Origin: Kosakonia cowanii JCM 10956 = DSM 18146
GTDB taxonomy: Bacteria > Pseudomonadota > Gammaproteobacteria > Enterobacterales > Enterobacteriaceae
Direction of reading: 5' to 3'
Assembly (NCBI RefSeq): GCF_001975225.1
Contig: NZ_CP019445.1
Span: forward strand, 1-64,000
Length of the DNA stretch: 64,000 nt
Below the pieces are notes generated by a model. That model made no database searches. It saw only the letters and a program-made list of their open reading frames with translations, and was not told where the DNA came from. Positions 1-8,932 of this stretch are shown here, in pieces; positions within the stretch are counted from its first letter, which is position 1; every line of letters begins with the position of its first letter. The position numbers were made by a program, and so were the translations under genes.

Positions 1-731
1 AAACGGTCATCGCCAATTGCCTGCGCCGCGTTCAGCGCCTCTGCGAGATCGCCCTCTTCCAGCACGCCCTGCTGCTGCATGCTGTGGCCCCAGACACCGG
101 CATAACAGTCGGCCTGCAGCTCCATGCGAACTGAAAGTGCATTGACCTCTTTCTCGCTGGCATTTTGCTGCAGCTGACGCACTTTCGCCTCGGTGCCGAG
201 CAGTTTTTGCACGTGGTGACCCACTTCATGGGCAATCACGTAACCCTGGGCAAAATCGCCGCCTGCGCCGAGTTTGTTTTTCATCTCATCGTAGAAGGAG
301 AGATCGATATAGACCTTGCTGTCTGCCGGGCAATAGAACGGCCCCATGATTGACTGGCCCATGCCGCAGCCGGTATTGAACTGATTACGGTAGAGCACCA
401 GCTTTGGCTGCTGGTACTGACGCCCCATTTTTTTGAACAGCTGCCCCCAGGTATCTTCCGTGGAAGCAAAAATCACGCTGGAGAAGCGCGCGGCCTCATC
501 CTCTTTCGGGTTAACCGCCGCCTGCTGTGACGACGGCGCGCTGACGGGTTGCCCGGTCAACATGCCGGTTAAATCCACGCCGTAATAACTTGCTACCACC
601 ACAATCACCAGCAGGACTAACCCGCCTTTGCCCCGCGGCAGGCGGAAACCCCCGCCGCCCATTGAGGGGCCGCCCGACTGGCTCCGTCGGTCTTCTACGT
701 TGTCACTCTCTCGTCGCCCTTGCCAGCGCAT
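1..731 (-). CDS. ypfJ: YpfJ, neutral zinc metallopeptidase-like protein (3' end outside window)
   Basis: Read from the ATG at 729-731 on the minus strand; the frame stays open to the window edge, so the C-terminal part is missing. After a short basic, glycine-rich N-terminus there is one membrane segment ([15 protein letters not shown], about residues 37-52), giving an anchored protein with its catalytic domain probably outside the cytoplasm. The zinc motif HEVGHH lies in [11 protein letters not shown], and a downstream ELQADCYAG stretch supplies the family's third ligand region. It lies next to purC in the same orientation, as in E. coli. The family is called a neutral zinc metallopeptidase by sequence; the substrate is unknown. 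Confidence 0.93.
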   Translation of the reverse strand, partial: MRWQGRRESDNVEDRRSQSGGPSMGGGGFRLPRGKGGLVLLVIVVVASYYGVDLTGMLTGQPVSAPSSQQAAVNPKEDEAARFSSVIFASTEDTWGQLFKKMGRQYQQPKLVLYRNQFNTGCGMGQSIMGPFYCPADSKVYIDLSFYDEMKNKLGAGGDFAQGYVIAHEVGHHVQKLLGTEAKVRQLQQNASEKEVNALSVRMELQADCYAGVWGHSMQQQGVLEEGDLAEALNAAQAIGDDR

Positions 732-813
732 ACTGCCTCCCTATGCCAATAATGGACTCTGTGTATATATGATCGTAGGCGGTTAGGGAAGGATTACCAC
801 TGGGAAAAAGACG

Positions 814-845
814 TAAAAAAACCAGAGGATGCGGGCACCCTCTGG
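814..845 (-). terminator. Rho-independent terminator after purC
   Basis: On the minus strand CCAGAGG pairs with CCTCTGG around a GC-rich loop (822-845) and is followed by a run of seven T (815-821). It lies just past the purC stop and closes the purC transcript before ypfJ. Confidence 0.85.
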
Positions 846-866
846 CTGAGACGTTAATGTAGGGGA

Positions 867-1580
867 TCAGTCCAGTTTCACGCCCAGGCGGTGCGCGACG
901 GCTTCATAGGCTTCGATCAGCCCGCCGAGGCTCTGGCGGAAGCGGTCTTTGTCCATTTTATCCAGCGTCTCTTTGTCCCACAGGCGGCTGCCGTCCGGGG
1001 AGAACTCATCGCCCAGCACCACTTCGCCGTTGAACAGGCCAAACTCCAGTTTGAAGTCGACGAGGATCAGGCCTGCGTCATCGAACAGCTTTTTCAGCAC
1101 GTCGTTGGCTTTGTAGGAGAGTTCCTTCATGCGCGCCAGGTTCTCTTTGTTCACCCAGTTGAAGGTTTCGCAGTAGGATTCGTTGACCATCGGATCGTGC
1201 ATGGCGTCGTTTTTCAAAAACAGGTCAAACAGCGGCGGATTAAGCTCAATGCCTTCTTCAATGCCCAGACGTTTCACCAGCGAGCCCGCGGCGCGGTTGC
1301 GGATCACGCACTCGACCGGCACCATATCCAGCTTTTTCACCAGACATTCGGTATCCGAGAGCAGCGCTTCCATCTGGGTCGGGATGCCGGCTTCGGCAAG
1401 CTTGGTCATAATGAAGTGGTTGAACTTGTTGTTCACCATGCCTTTACGATCAAACTGTTCAATGCGCGCGCCATCCCCTGCTGACGTATCGTTACGGAAT
1501 TCGAGCACCAACAGGTCCGGGTTTTCGGTACTGTAGACGGTTTTCGCTTTGCCGCGATACAACTCAGCTTGCTTTTGCAT
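867..1580 (-). CDS. purC: Phosphoribosylaminoimidazole-succinocarboxamide synthase (SAICAR synthetase)
   Basis: Joins CAIR and L-aspartate with ATP to give SAICAR in cytoplasmic de novo purine synthesis. The 237-residue protein has the usual bacterial length and starts [16 protein letters not shown]. Family signatures present include the glycine/lysine-rich N-terminal nucleotide-binding part ([11 protein letters not shown]) and [11 protein letters not shown] and [12 protein letters not shown] in the C-terminal half. It has its own promoter region with a PurR-type operator (1630-1645) and a terminator on each side, so it is probably transcribed alone, although read-through from bamC is possible. 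Confidence 0.98.
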   Translation of the reverse strand: MQKQAELYRGKAKTVYSTENPDLLVLEFRNDTSAGDGARIEQFDRKGMVNNKFNHFIMTKLAEAGIPTQMEALLSDTECLVKKLDMVPVECVIRNRAAGSLVKRLGIEEGIELNPPLFDLFLKNDAMHDPMVNESYCETFNWVNKENLARMKELSYKANDVLKKLFDDAGLILVDFKLEFGLFNGEVVLGDEFSPDGSRLWDKETLDKMDKDRFRQSLGGLIEAYEAVAHRLGVKLD

Positions 1581-1629
1581 TTTATTACTCCAGGTGTGAT
1601 TACAAGGCTAATTGCACTATCTTACGCCG

Positions 1630-1645
1630 ACGCACACGTTTGCGT
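1630..1645 (-). promoter_or_regulatory. PurR operator upstream of purC
   Basis: The + strand reads ACGCACACGTTTGCGT, a near-perfect palindrome that differs from the PurR consensus ACGCAAACGTTTNCGT at one half-site base. It lies about 50 bp upstream of the purC start, where purine repression is expected. Confidence 0.85.
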
Positions 1646-1654
1646 CACGCTGAT

Positions 1655-1680
1655 AAAAAAGGCCGGAGGTATTCCGGCCC
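1655..1680 (-). terminator. Rho-independent terminator after bamC
   Basis: GGCCGGA and TCCGGCC form a 7-bp stem at 1661-1679, followed on the minus strand by six T (1655-1660). It ends the dapA-bamC transcript just upstream of the purC operator. Confidence 0.85.
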
Positions 1681-1686
1681 TGGATC

Positions 1687-2721
1687 TTACTGGTTAAACG
1701 CGGCCTGGAAGGCGGCGACTAACGCGTCGTTCTGAGATTGCGTCAGGGTGTGGCCCTTCGGATCGATAAACTGGAGGCTGCTGCGGTTATCAAGGTCGCC
1801 GACCTGCAGTTTATAGTCGCCGGAGCTGAGACCCGGATCGCGCGCGCCCAGTGCCTGCCAGCCGCTGTCGGAGAGCGGTTTGTAGGTCACGGCCATGCTG
1901 CCGGTAGAACGGGTGCTGTCGGTCACTTTCATGCCCACTTTTTCCAGCACGTTCGGCAGGCGCTGCCAGACGATATTGAACGGACCGCGCACCACCAGCA
2001 TCGGCAGACCGGTATCATCCGCGCCGCTCTGCACGTCGAGCGTGGTCACGCTGCGCTTCTCAGCGGCGTTCTGCGCATCGGTGGCGGTTTTATCGAGGCC
2101 AGCGGAGATAACGTTCAGCATTTCGGTGCTGTAGCGCTGCAGCGATGCGGTATCAGCAACCGGTTTACCCGCCTGCTCCAGGTTCACCAGCTTGACGACA
2201 ACCGCCTGCTGATAGCCCTGCGGTTTCACCGCGATTTGATAGCGACCGCGATACTGCTGATCTTCATCCTGACGGTTCCACTCAACCCAATCGGTAGTCA
2301 GGGTCTGCGCGGCATCGTCGCGTTTGGCGATGGTGAAGTTTTTCGCCTGAATCAGGCTAACAACCTGCGGCCATAAGGTATTGCCGCGACCATTTTCTAC
2401 CATCAGCGTGGCGGTATCGCCGTTGAACTGGGTACGCGCACCGGTCACCAGCGCCAGCGGCTGTGCCGGCGGGCGAATGTCCAGCGCTTTACCAACGGCA
2501 CCGCTGCCGCTGGCGGAAGGGACATTGTAGTCCCCAGTCTGCACCGGCAGGATCAGCCCGGCGGGCGCATGAAGCTCAGCAAGCGGCGTAGCATCCAGAT
2601 AGGATTCGTCGCCGCTGACCTGACGCTTGTAACGTGAATCGGAATTGCAGGCGGCGAGCAACATCACAAGTGAAACACTCGCTACCTTCGCCAGGCGCGA
2701 CTTCTGTACTGAGTAAGCCAT
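1687..2721 (-). CDS. bamC: BamC, lipoprotein subunit of the outer-membrane beta-barrel assembly machine
   Basis: BamC joins the BamABCDE complex that folds beta-barrel proteins into the outer membrane. The N-terminus is a lipoprotein signal with lipobox LLAAC (acylated Cys25), followed by the long unstructured segment with [15 protein letters not shown] that in E. coli lies against BamD, then two helix-grip domains. I chose the second of two adjacent Met codons; this gives 344 residues as in E. coli, with the start [14 protein letters not shown]. dapA ends 16 bp upstream in the same direction, so the two form an operon. Confidence 0.97.
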   Translation of the reverse strand: MAYSVQKSRLAKVASVSLVMLLAACNSDSRYKRQVSGDESYLDATPLAELHAPAGLILPVQTGDYNVPSASGSGAVGKALDIRPPAQPLALVTGARTQFNGDTATLMVENGRGNTLWPQVVSLIQAKNFTIAKRDDAAQTLTTDWVEWNRQDEDQQYRGRYQIAVKPQGYQQAVVVKLVNLEQAGKPVADTASLQRYSTEMLNVISAGLDKTATDAQNAAEKRSVTTLDVQSGADDTGLPMLVVRGPFNIVWQRLPNVLEKVGMKVTDSTRSTGSMAVTYKPLSDSGWQALGARDPGLSSGDYKLQVGDLDNRSSLQFIDPKGHTLTQSQNDALVAAFQAAFNQ

Positions 2722-2737
2722 CAAATCTCCCTAAACT

Positions 2738-3616
2738 TTACAGCAGACCGGCATGCTTAAGCGCCGCACGAACCACCTCACGACCGTGGTCGGTAATCGG
2801 TGTCATCGGCAAACGCAGCGTATCGGTTGCCACAAGTCCCAACTCCTTACATGCCCATTTGACCGGGATCGGATTGGGTTCGACAAATAGTTTGTTGTGT
2901 AACGGCATCAGACGCTGGTTAATCGCGCGGGCGTCGGCAAACTGCCCTTCAGCGGCCAGTTTGCACATCTCGGCCATTTCGCGCGCCGCCACGTTAGTGG
3001 TGACGGAAATTACACCGTGACCGCCGAGCTGCATGAAGTCCATCGCAGTGGCGTCATCGCCGCTCAGCAGGATAAAGTCGTCTGAAACCAGCTCTTTGAT
3101 CTGGTGAACGCGACTTAAGTTCCCGGTCGCTTCTTTAATACCGATAATATTTTTGACTTCCGCCAGACGGCCCACGGTTTCCGGCAGCATATCGCAGCCG
3201 GTACGCGACGGCACATTATACAGAATCTGCGGCAGGTCAGTATGTTCGGCGATGGCTTTGAAGTGCTGGAACAGACCTTCCTGCGTCGGGCGGTTGTAAT
3301 AGGGGGTAACGGTGAGGCAGCCGACGATGCCGCTGTTATTGAAACGCTGCGTCAGGCTGATGGCTTCGGCGGTGGCGTTTGCGCCCGTGCCGGCAATAAC
3401 AGGAATGCGCCCGTCAGCCAGCTCAACCGTCAGTTCAACCACATCGGCATGCTCGTCGTGGCTAAGGGTTGCGGATTCGCCGGTAGTCCCTACCGAAACG
3501 ATCGCCGAGGTTCCACTGGCGACATGATAATCAATCAGTTTCTTCAGGCTTGACCGGCAGACTTTACCTTGCGAATCCATCGGCGTAATAAGCGCAACAA
3601 TACTTCCCGTGAACAT
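2738..3616 (-). CDS. dapA: 4-hydroxy-tetrahydrodipicolinate synthase
   Basis: Condenses pyruvate with aspartate semialdehyde, the first committed step of the diaminopimelate/lysine pathway in the cytoplasm. The TIM-barrel aldolase signatures are present: GTTGES near the N-terminus, the catalytic tyrosine in LYNVPSRTG and the Schiff-base lysine in [12 protein letters not shown] longer open frame exists, but the start at the ATG of [14 protein letters not shown] gives the family length of 292 residues. It is the first gene of the dapA-bamC pair and is divergent from gcvR across 145 bp. Confidence 0.98.
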   Translation of the reverse strand: MFTGSIVALITPMDSQGKVCRSSLKKLIDYHVASGTSAIVSVGTTGESATLSHDEHADVVELTVELADGRIPVIAGTGANATAEAISLTQRFNNSGIVGCLTVTPYYNRPTQEGLFQHFKAIAEHTDLPQILYNVPSRTGCDMLPETVGRLAEVKNIIGIKEATGNLSRVHQIKELVSDDFILLSGDDATAMDFMQLGGHGVISVTTNVAAREMAEMCKLAAEGQFADARAINQRLMPLHNKLFVEPNPIPVKWACKELGLVATDTLRLPMTPITDHGREVVRAALKHAGLL

Positions 3617-3761
3617 GGGCCATCCTCTGTGCAAACAAGAGCCTCAATGGTACGTGCGGTGCCGTAAGAAAAGCAAGAGACCTGACGGTCTGTGGCGGTT
3701 GTATGCCGGTTTTTTTTATGCTTTCCTTATGATTACCTCATGTTTGACAGGAAGCTCAGGT

Positions 3762-4336
3762 TTGACAACCTCATCACAACACTTTTTGGTTATCACTGCG
3801 CTGGGGCCGACCGGCCTGGCATTGTGAATACGATCACACGCCACGTCAGCAGCTACGGCTGTAATATCGAAGACAGCCGGCTGGCGATGCTGGGAGAAGA
3901 GTTCACGTTTATCATGCTGCTTTCAGGGTCGTGGAACGCCATCACCCTTATCGAATCGACCCTGCCGCTGAAAGGCGCCGAACTGGATCTGTTGATTGTG
4001 ATGAAGCGCACCGAGGCTCGCCCGCGTCCTGATATGCCCGCCACCGTTTGGGTGCAGGTTGACGTACCGGATTCGCCCCATTTAATTGAACGCTTTACGG
4101 CGTTATTCGACGCTCACGAGATGAATATTGCCGAGCTGGTTTCCCGTACCCAGCCCGCCAGCGTCGATGGTGTTCCGCAACTCTTTATTCAGATTACCGC
4201 CCACAGCCCCGCCTCGCGGGATGCATCAAATATTGAGCAGGCGTTTCGGGCGCTCTGTACAGAATTGAATGCGCAAGGCAGTATAAACGTCGTCAACTAT
4301 TCTCAGCATGATGAACAGGATGGAGTGAAGCAATGA
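3762..4336 (+). pseudogene. gcvR: GcvR, glycine cleavage system repressor, frameshifted near the N-terminus
   Basis: GcvR antagonises the activator GcvA of the glycine cleavage operon and has two ACT-type domains. The expected start is the TTG at 3762 (sequence TTSSQHFLVITALG), preceded by a purine-rich AGGAAGCTCAGG. At 3804-3806 the frame breaks: the text CTGGGGCCGACC lacks one base relative to a Leu-Gly-Ala-Asp reading. The rest (ADRPGIVNTITRHV onward) continues in another frame to the TGA at 4334-4336. Restoring one base gives an intact 190-residue GcvR that matches E. coli throughout. As written, translation from 3762 stops within about 25 codons. The break is in a G run, so a base-calling or assembly error is as likely as a true mutation. 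The stop overlaps the bcp start (ATGA). Confidence 0.85.
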
Positions 4337-4803
4337 ATCCACTGAAAGCCGGTGATATCGCACCGAAATTTAGCTTGCCCGATCAGGACGGTGAACAAGT
4401 AAATTTAGCCGACTTCCAGGGACAGCGTGTTCTGGTCTATTTCTACCCGAAAGCCATGACACCGGGTTGTACCGTCCAGGCCTGCGGCCTGCGCGATAAT
4501 ATGGATGAGCTAAAAAAAGCAGGCGTAGAAGTTCTCGGTATCAGCACTGATAAACCGGAAAAACTCTCCCGCTTCGCCGAGAAAGAGCTGCTCAACTTTA
4601 CCCTGCTGTCCGATGAAAGCCATGAAGTGTGCCAGCAGTTTGGCGTCTGGGGTGAGAAGACCTTTATGGGTAAAACCTACGACGGCATTCACCGCATCAG
4701 TTTTCTGATTGATGCCGCCGGCACCATCGAACATGTGTTTGATGATTTCAAAACCAGCAATCACCACGATATCGTCGTGAACTGGTTAAAAGAGAACGCC
4801 TAA
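4333..4803 (+). CDS. bcp: Thioredoxin-dependent thiol peroxidase (peroxiredoxin Q / BCP)
   Basis: Reduces hydrogen peroxide and organic hydroperoxides in the cytoplasm with electrons from thioredoxin. The 156-residue protein has the thioredoxin-like peroxiredoxin fold and the motif PGCTVQAC, giving peroxidatic Cys46 and resolving Cys51 five residues apart, as in the atypical BCP class. The start codon overlaps the gcvR stop, so it is translationally coupled to gcvR. It faces perM convergently across 65 bp, where E. coli carries the hyf operon. Confidence 0.97.
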   Translation: MNPLKAGDIAPKFSLPDQDGEQVNLADFQGQRVLVYFYPKAMTPGCTVQACGLRDNMDELKKAGVEVLGISTDKPEKLSRFAEKELLNFTLLSDESHEVCQQFGVWGEKTFMGKTYDGIHRISFLIDAAGTIEHVFDDFKTSNHHDIVVNWLKENA

Positions 4804-4868
4804 ACGTCCCCTCTTCTGCTGCGGGCAACCCGTCAGGGTCGCCCTCCTCTCCTGCTCTTCCTGTCGTC

Positions 4869-5945
4869 TTATCCGCTTATCACTTCATCTTCGCTGGCCA
4901 ATGAATCCGGCCACGCGTGGATCACCGCTTTAATCAACGTTGCGAGCGGAATGGCAAAGAAAACGCCCCAGAAGCCCCACAGGCCGCCGAAAATCACCAC
5001 CGACAGGATAATCACCAGCGGGTGCAGGTTAACCGCTTCCGAGAAGAGCACCGGCACCAGCAGGTTGCCATCCAGCCCCTGGATAATCAGATAGACCGCA
5101 AAGCAGCTCCAGAACTCGGTGCCCAGCCCGAACTGAAACAGCGCCACGCCAACCACCGGAATGGTCACCACAAACGCGCCGATATAGGGAATCAACACCG
5201 AGAAGCCCACCAGCACCGCCAGCAGCAGCGAGTAGTTGAGGCCAAAGAGAATAAACCCAATCCAGGTGGCGACGCCGACCACCACCATCTCCAGCACTTT
5301 GCCGCGAATATAGTTGGTGATCTGCTGATTCATCTCTTTCCACACCTGGCCTGCCAGCCCGCGGTTACGCGGTAGCACGCGGCGCACGGCGCTCAGCATC
5401 TGCTCTTTATCTTTCACCAGGAAGAAGACCATCAGCGGCACCAGCACCAGATAGACCGCAAGGGTAAGCAGCCCGACCAGCGAGGCGAGGGAGTATTTCA
5501 CCACCGAGTCACCCATCGACAGCATGCGCGAGCGCATATTCTCTGCCATCGCATCAATGATGCCCGCGTCCATCAGCGCGGGATAACGGCGCGGCAGGGT
5601 GGCAGCAAAACCGGAGAGCTTGTTTAACATGCCGGGCATATCGCGGATCAGGTTGATCCCCTGCTGCCACGCAATCGGCATCACCACAAAAGCCATCACC
5701 AGCAGAATGCCGACGAACAACACCAGCACAATGCTTGCCGCCCAACTGCGCGAGCAGCCAATGCGTTGCAGGCGGGCCGTTGGCCACTCCAGCAGATAGG
5801 CAATCACCAGCGCAACAAGCAGCGGCGCGAGCAGGCCGCTAAAGAAGAAAAGAATGGTAAAACCGGCAAGCAGAATAACCAGCAGGGCAATCGCTTCGGG
5901 ATCGCTGAAGCGACGGCGATACCACTGCGTCAACATTTCGAGCAT
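4869..5945 (-). CDS. perM: PerM, AI-2E family inner-membrane transporter
   Basis: A 358-residue polytopic membrane protein of the AI-2E/PerM family (formerly yfgO). Hydrophobic segments occur in the N-terminal third (LLVILLAGFTILFFFSGLL and following), in the middle (LVGLLTLAVYLVLVPLMVFFLV) and in a C-terminal group of four. The family's PYIGAFV and GLDGNLLVPVLFSEAVNLHP motifs are present. It is divergent from bepA across 214 bp, as in E. coli. Transport is inferred from the family; no substrate can be read from the sequence. Confidence 0.93.
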   Translation of the reverse strand: MLEMLTQWYRRRFSDPEAIALLVILLAGFTILFFFSGLLAPLLVALVIAYLLEWPTARLQRIGCSRSWAASIVLVLFVGILLVMAFVVMPIAWQQGINLIRDMPGMLNKLSGFAATLPRRYPALMDAGIIDAMAENMRSRMLSMGDSVVKYSLASLVGLLTLAVYLVLVPLMVFFLVKDKEQMLSAVRRVLPRNRGLAGQVWKEMNQQITNYIRGKVLEMVVVGVATWIGFILFGLNYSLLLAVLVGFSVLIPYIGAFVVTIPVVGVALFQFGLGTEFWSCFAVYLIIQGLDGNLLVPVLFSEAVNLHPLVIILSVVIFGGLWGFWGVFFAIPLATLIKAVIHAWPDSLASEDEVISG

Positions 5946-6159
5946 AACGTTCCTTATTTCGCCTCACTGGCGGACGTTCAGAACGGGAAGTTTATCGAAA
6001 TGTCACAAAAAAGACTTCGCTTTTCGTTCCCTTTGCGGGAAACATATCATTGCCGTGAATAAGATTTTCAATGACCATTAACGCGGCTACACTCGCAGGG
6101 CGGGTAAGCCGAATGGAACCCGGTTATCGTTGTGTCACCTCCAACACAGGAAAGAGGTT

Positions 6160-7623
6160 ATGTTCAGGCAGTTGAAACGAACGCTGGTCGCAACCCTTAT
6201 CGCCGCCCTTACCGCAGGCCAGGCTGCGCCGGTTTTTGCAGACTCGGCAGATAGCCTGCCGGATATGGGCACCTCGGCTGGCAGCACGCTCTCCATCGGC
6301 CAGGAGATGCAGATGGGCGACTTCTATGTGCGCCAGCTGCGCGGCAGCGCGCCGTTGATTAACGATCCGCTGCTGGTGCAGTACATCAATTCCCTCGGTA
6401 TGCGGCTGGTCGCGCATGCCTACTCAGTGAAAACCCCTTTCCACTTCTACCTGGTGAATAACGACGAAATTAACGCCTTCGCCTTCTTTGGCGGCAACGT
6501 GGTGCTGCACTCTGCCCTCTTCCGTTACACGGATAATGAGAGCCAGCTCGCGTCGGTAATGGCGCACGAAATTTCGCACGTTACCCAGCGCCACCTTGCG
6601 CGCGCGATGGAAGATCAGAAAAGCAGCGCGCCGCTCACCTGGGCAGGCGCGCTGGGGTCGATTCTGCTGGCGATGGCCAGCCCGCAGGCGGGGATGGCGG
6701 CGCTGACCGGTACACTGGCCGGCACGCGGCAGGGGATGATCAGCTTTACGCAGCAGAATGAGCAGGAGGCGGACCGCATCGGCATTCAGGTGCTGCAACG
6801 CGCCGGTTTTGATCCGCAGGCGATGCCGACCTTCCTCGAAAAATTGCTCGATCAGTCCCGCTACTCCAGCCGACCGCCGGAAATTTTGCTGACGCACCCC
6901 CTGCCGGAGAGCCGACTGTCAGACGCCCGCAACCGCGCCAACCAGATGCGCCCGGTAGTGGTGCAATCTTCTGAATCGTTCTATATGGCAAAGGCCCGCA
7001 CCCTGGGCATGTATAACTCAGGCCGTAACCAGCTGACCGACGATCTGCTCGACAGCTGGGCGAAAGGCAACGTGCGCGAGCAGCGCGCCGCGCAGTATGG
7101 CCGGGCACTGAAAGCGATGGAGGCGAAAGATTTTGCCGGGGCGCAGAAACTGTTGCAGCCGCTGCTGAGCGCGGATGCAAACAATGCCTGGTATCTCGAT
7201 CTGGCGACGGATATCGACCTTGGCCTGAATAAAAGCGGCGAGGCGATTAAACGCCTGAATAGTGCCAGCGGGCTTAAGAACAGCCCGGTGCTGCAACTCA
7301 ACCTGGCGAACGCTTACTTACAGGGCGGCCAGCCGGCACAGGCGGCGCAGATCCTCAATCGCTACACCTTCACCAATAAAGACGATATCAACGGCTGGGA
7401 TCTGCTGGCGCAAACGGAAGCGGCGCTCGGCAACCGCGATCAGGAACTGGCGGCGCGTGCCGAAGGCCAGGCGCTGATCGGCAGGCTCGACCAGGCGATT
7501 ACGCTGCTGAGCAGCGCCAGCGCGCAGGTGAAGCTTGGCAGCCTGCAACAGGCACGCTATGACGCGCGAATCGATCAGCTGCGCCAGATGCAGCAGCGCT
7601 TCCGCCCGTACGAAAAGATGTAA
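6160..7623 (+). CDS. bepA: BepA, periplasmic beta-barrel-assembly-enhancing protease/chaperone
   Basis: An M48-family zinc protease that helps LptD mature and degrades misassembled outer-membrane proteins in the periplasm. Signal peptide [20 protein letters not shown] ends near PVFA. The zinc site HEISH lies in [13 protein letters not shown] with the third ligand in EQEADRIG, and the C-terminal third carries TPR-like repeats. I start at the ATG at 6160, preceded by GGAAAGAGG, which gives 487 residues exactly as in E. coli; ten further codons upstream are open but lack support. yfgD follows after 12 bp. Confidence 0.97.
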   Translation: MFRQLKRTLVATLIAALTAGQAAPVFADSADSLPDMGTSAGSTLSIGQEMQMGDFYVRQLRGSAPLINDPLLVQYINSLGMRLVAHAYSVKTPFHFYLVNNDEINAFAFFGGNVVLHSALFRYTDNESQLASVMAHEISHVTQRHLARAMEDQKSSAPLTWAGALGSILLAMASPQAGMAALTGTLAGTRQGMISFTQQNEQEADRIGIQVLQRAGFDPQAMPTFLEKLLDQSRYSSRPPEILLTHPLPESRLSDARNRANQMRPVVVQSSESFYMAKARTLGMYNSGRNQLTDDLLDSWAKGNVREQRAAQYGRALKAMEAKDFAGAQKLLQPLLSADANNAWYLDLATDIDLGLNKSGEAIKRLNSASGLKNSPVLQLNLANAYLQGGQPAQAAQILNRYTFTNKDDINGWDLLAQTEAALGNRDQELAARAEGQALIGRLDQAITLLSSASAQVKLGSLQQARYDARIDQLRQMQQRFRPYEKM

Positions 7624-7635
7624 TCAGGAGAGAAG

Positions 7636-7995
7636 ATGTCAGACGCAGTAAAAATCTACCATAACCCACGCTGCTCCAAGAGCCGCGAAACCTTGAGCCT
7701 GCTGCAAGCCAACGGTGTTGACCCGGAGGTGGTGCTCTATCTGGAGACGCCGCCGGATGCGGCAACGATTAAACAGCTGTTGCAGTGGCTTGGCATGTCG
7801 AGCGCGCGGGAGTTGATGCGCACGAAAGAGGAGCTCTATAAATCGCTCAATCTCGGCGACAGTGCGTTGTCCGAAGCGGCGCTGGTGCAGGCGATGGTAG
7901 AGAATCCGAAATTGATCGAGCGACCCATCGTGGTCGCCAACGGTCAAGCACGCATTGGTCGCCCGCCGGAAAGCGTAATGGAGATCGTCGGGTAA
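7636..7995 (+). CDS. yfgD: ArsC/Spx-family arsenate reductase-like protein YfgD
   Basis: A 119-residue thioredoxin-fold protein of the ArsC family. The N-terminal motif YHNPRCSKSRETL holds the single redox Cys13 in a CxxS-type context, and RPIVVANGQARIGRPPE near the C-terminus matches the family's cis-proline/arginine loop. The SD is AGGAGA (7626-7631). It is cotranscribed with bepA (12-bp gap). Arsenate reduction is the family's namesake activity, but there are no arsenic genes nearby and the true role is uncertain. Confidence 0.9.
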   Translation: MSDAVKIYHNPRCSKSRETLSLLQANGVDPEVVLYLETPPDAATIKQLLQWLGMSSARELMRTKEELYKSLNLGDSALSEAALVQAMVENPKLIERPIVVANGQARIGRPPESVMEIVG

Positions 7996-8028
7996 GTGTG
8001 ATTGCCGGGCCGTAGGCCACAAGCTTTT

Positions 8029-8066
8029 GTAGGCCGGAGAAGGCGGTGCGCCGCCATCCGGCCTAC
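8029..8066. repeat. REP element, copy 1
   Basis: A palindromic GTAGGCCGGAGAAGGCGG / CCGCCATCCGGCCTAC unit lying between the convergent genes yfgD and hda. It matches the enterobacterial REP consensus and folds into the usual imperfect hairpin. Together with copy 2 it forms a direct tandem with a 58-bp period. Confidence 0.85.
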
Positions 8067-8086
8067 GCATCAGACCACAAGCCCTT

Positions 8087-8120
8087 GTAGGCCGGATAAG
8101 GCGGGACGCCGCCATCCGGC
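8087..8120. repeat. REP element, copy 2
   Basis: A second REP unit in the same orientation as copy 1. The flank CCACAAGCNNTTGTAGGCCGGA is shared by both (8017 and 8075), so the repeat unit is larger than the hairpin alone. It lies just before the hda stop codon. Confidence 0.85.
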
Positions 8121-8131
8121 AGAAGAAGCAC

Positions 8132-8833
8132 CTACAGCTGCAGAATATCTTTCACAAACGGGATGGTGAGCTTGCGCTGGGCGGTGATCGAAGCGCGATC
8201 CAGCTGATCGAGCGTGTCGAACAGCGTGCGCATCTCGCGATCCAACCTTTTCAGCAGAAAACGGCCGACATCTTCCGGCAGCTCAAAGCCGCGAATGCGC
8301 GCGCGCAGTTGCAGCGCCTGCAGTTTGTCCTCATCGGAGAGCGGCTGCAGCTTATAGATCTGCCCCCAGTCGAGACGCGAGGCCAGATCCGGCAAGCCGA
8401 GATTGAGCTGGCGCGGCGGCCGATCACCGGTGATCAGCAGGCGGGTTTTACCCTGCTCCAGAATACGGTTGTAGAGGTTAAAGATCGCCATCTCCCACGG
8501 CTCATCGCCCGCGATGCACTCGATATTATCGATGCAGACCAGCGACAGATGCTCCATCCCTTCCAGCACTTCCGGGACAAACCAGGTGCGTTTATCGAGC
8601 GGCACATAGCCCACGGCATCGCCGCGCTGGGAGAGTTCGGCGCAGGCGGCATGCAGCAGATGGCTGCGGCCCGCGCCTTCGCGTGACCAGAAATAGATAT
8701 AACCGCTGTGCGCCTCGCGCAAAACGTTTTGTAACGCCGCCAGTAAGGAGGGGTTATCACCCGGCCAGAAACTCGCAAAGGTTTCATCATCGGGTAAAAA
8801 TAATGGCAGGGAGAGCTGTGCCGGCGTGTTCAG
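8132..8833 (-). CDS. hda: Hda, DnaA regulatory inactivator (CTG start)
   Basis: Hda binds the sliding clamp and stimulates ATP hydrolysis by DnaA (RIDA), preventing re-initiation of replication. AAA+ features include [14 protein letters not shown] (Walker A-type) and [12 protein letters not shown] (Walker B-type). The clamp-binding motif QLSLPL is at residues 5-10. No ATG, GTG or TTG fits this N-terminus; reading [18 protein letters not shown] back to the CTG at 8831-8833 gives 233 residues, the length of E. coli Hda, for which a CUG start is also known. GAGGT lies a few bases upstream. Starting at an internal Met would remove the clamp motif. Confidence 0.93.
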   Translation of the reverse strand: MNTPAQLSLPLFLPDDETFASFWPGDNPSLLAALQNVLREAHSGYIYFWSREGAGRSHLLHAACAELSQRGDAVGYVPLDKRTWFVPEVLEGMEHLSLVCIDNIECIAGDEPWEMAIFNLYNRILEQGKTRLLITGDRPPRQLNLGLPDLASRLDWGQIYKLQPLSDEDKLQALQLRARIRGFELPEDVGRFLLKRLDREMRTLFDTLDQLDRASITAQRKLTIPFVKDILQL

Positions 8834-8892
8834 AGGTACCTCAACAGGGCTTACAAAAAACGCAGTGAGTCTATCATAAAAATCGACGCCGT

Positions 8893-8919
8893 TTGAACCG
8901 GGCGCGAGGCCCGGTTCAA
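8893..8919 (-). terminator. Strong hairpin between uraA and hda
   Basis: TTGAACCGGGC (8893-8903) and GCCCGGTTCAA (8909-8919) form an 11-bp stem with a 5-base loop, just downstream of uraA. No T run follows directly on the minus strand, so termination may be partial. Confidence 0.6.
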
Positions 8920-8932
8920 TTCTGTGCGCTAC

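Noticed and set aside
3692..4336. gcvR read as one intact frame starting at ATG 3692
   Set aside because: The N-terminal 38 residues have no relation to GcvR, whereas the TTG frame gives the true N-terminus; a frameshift explains both.
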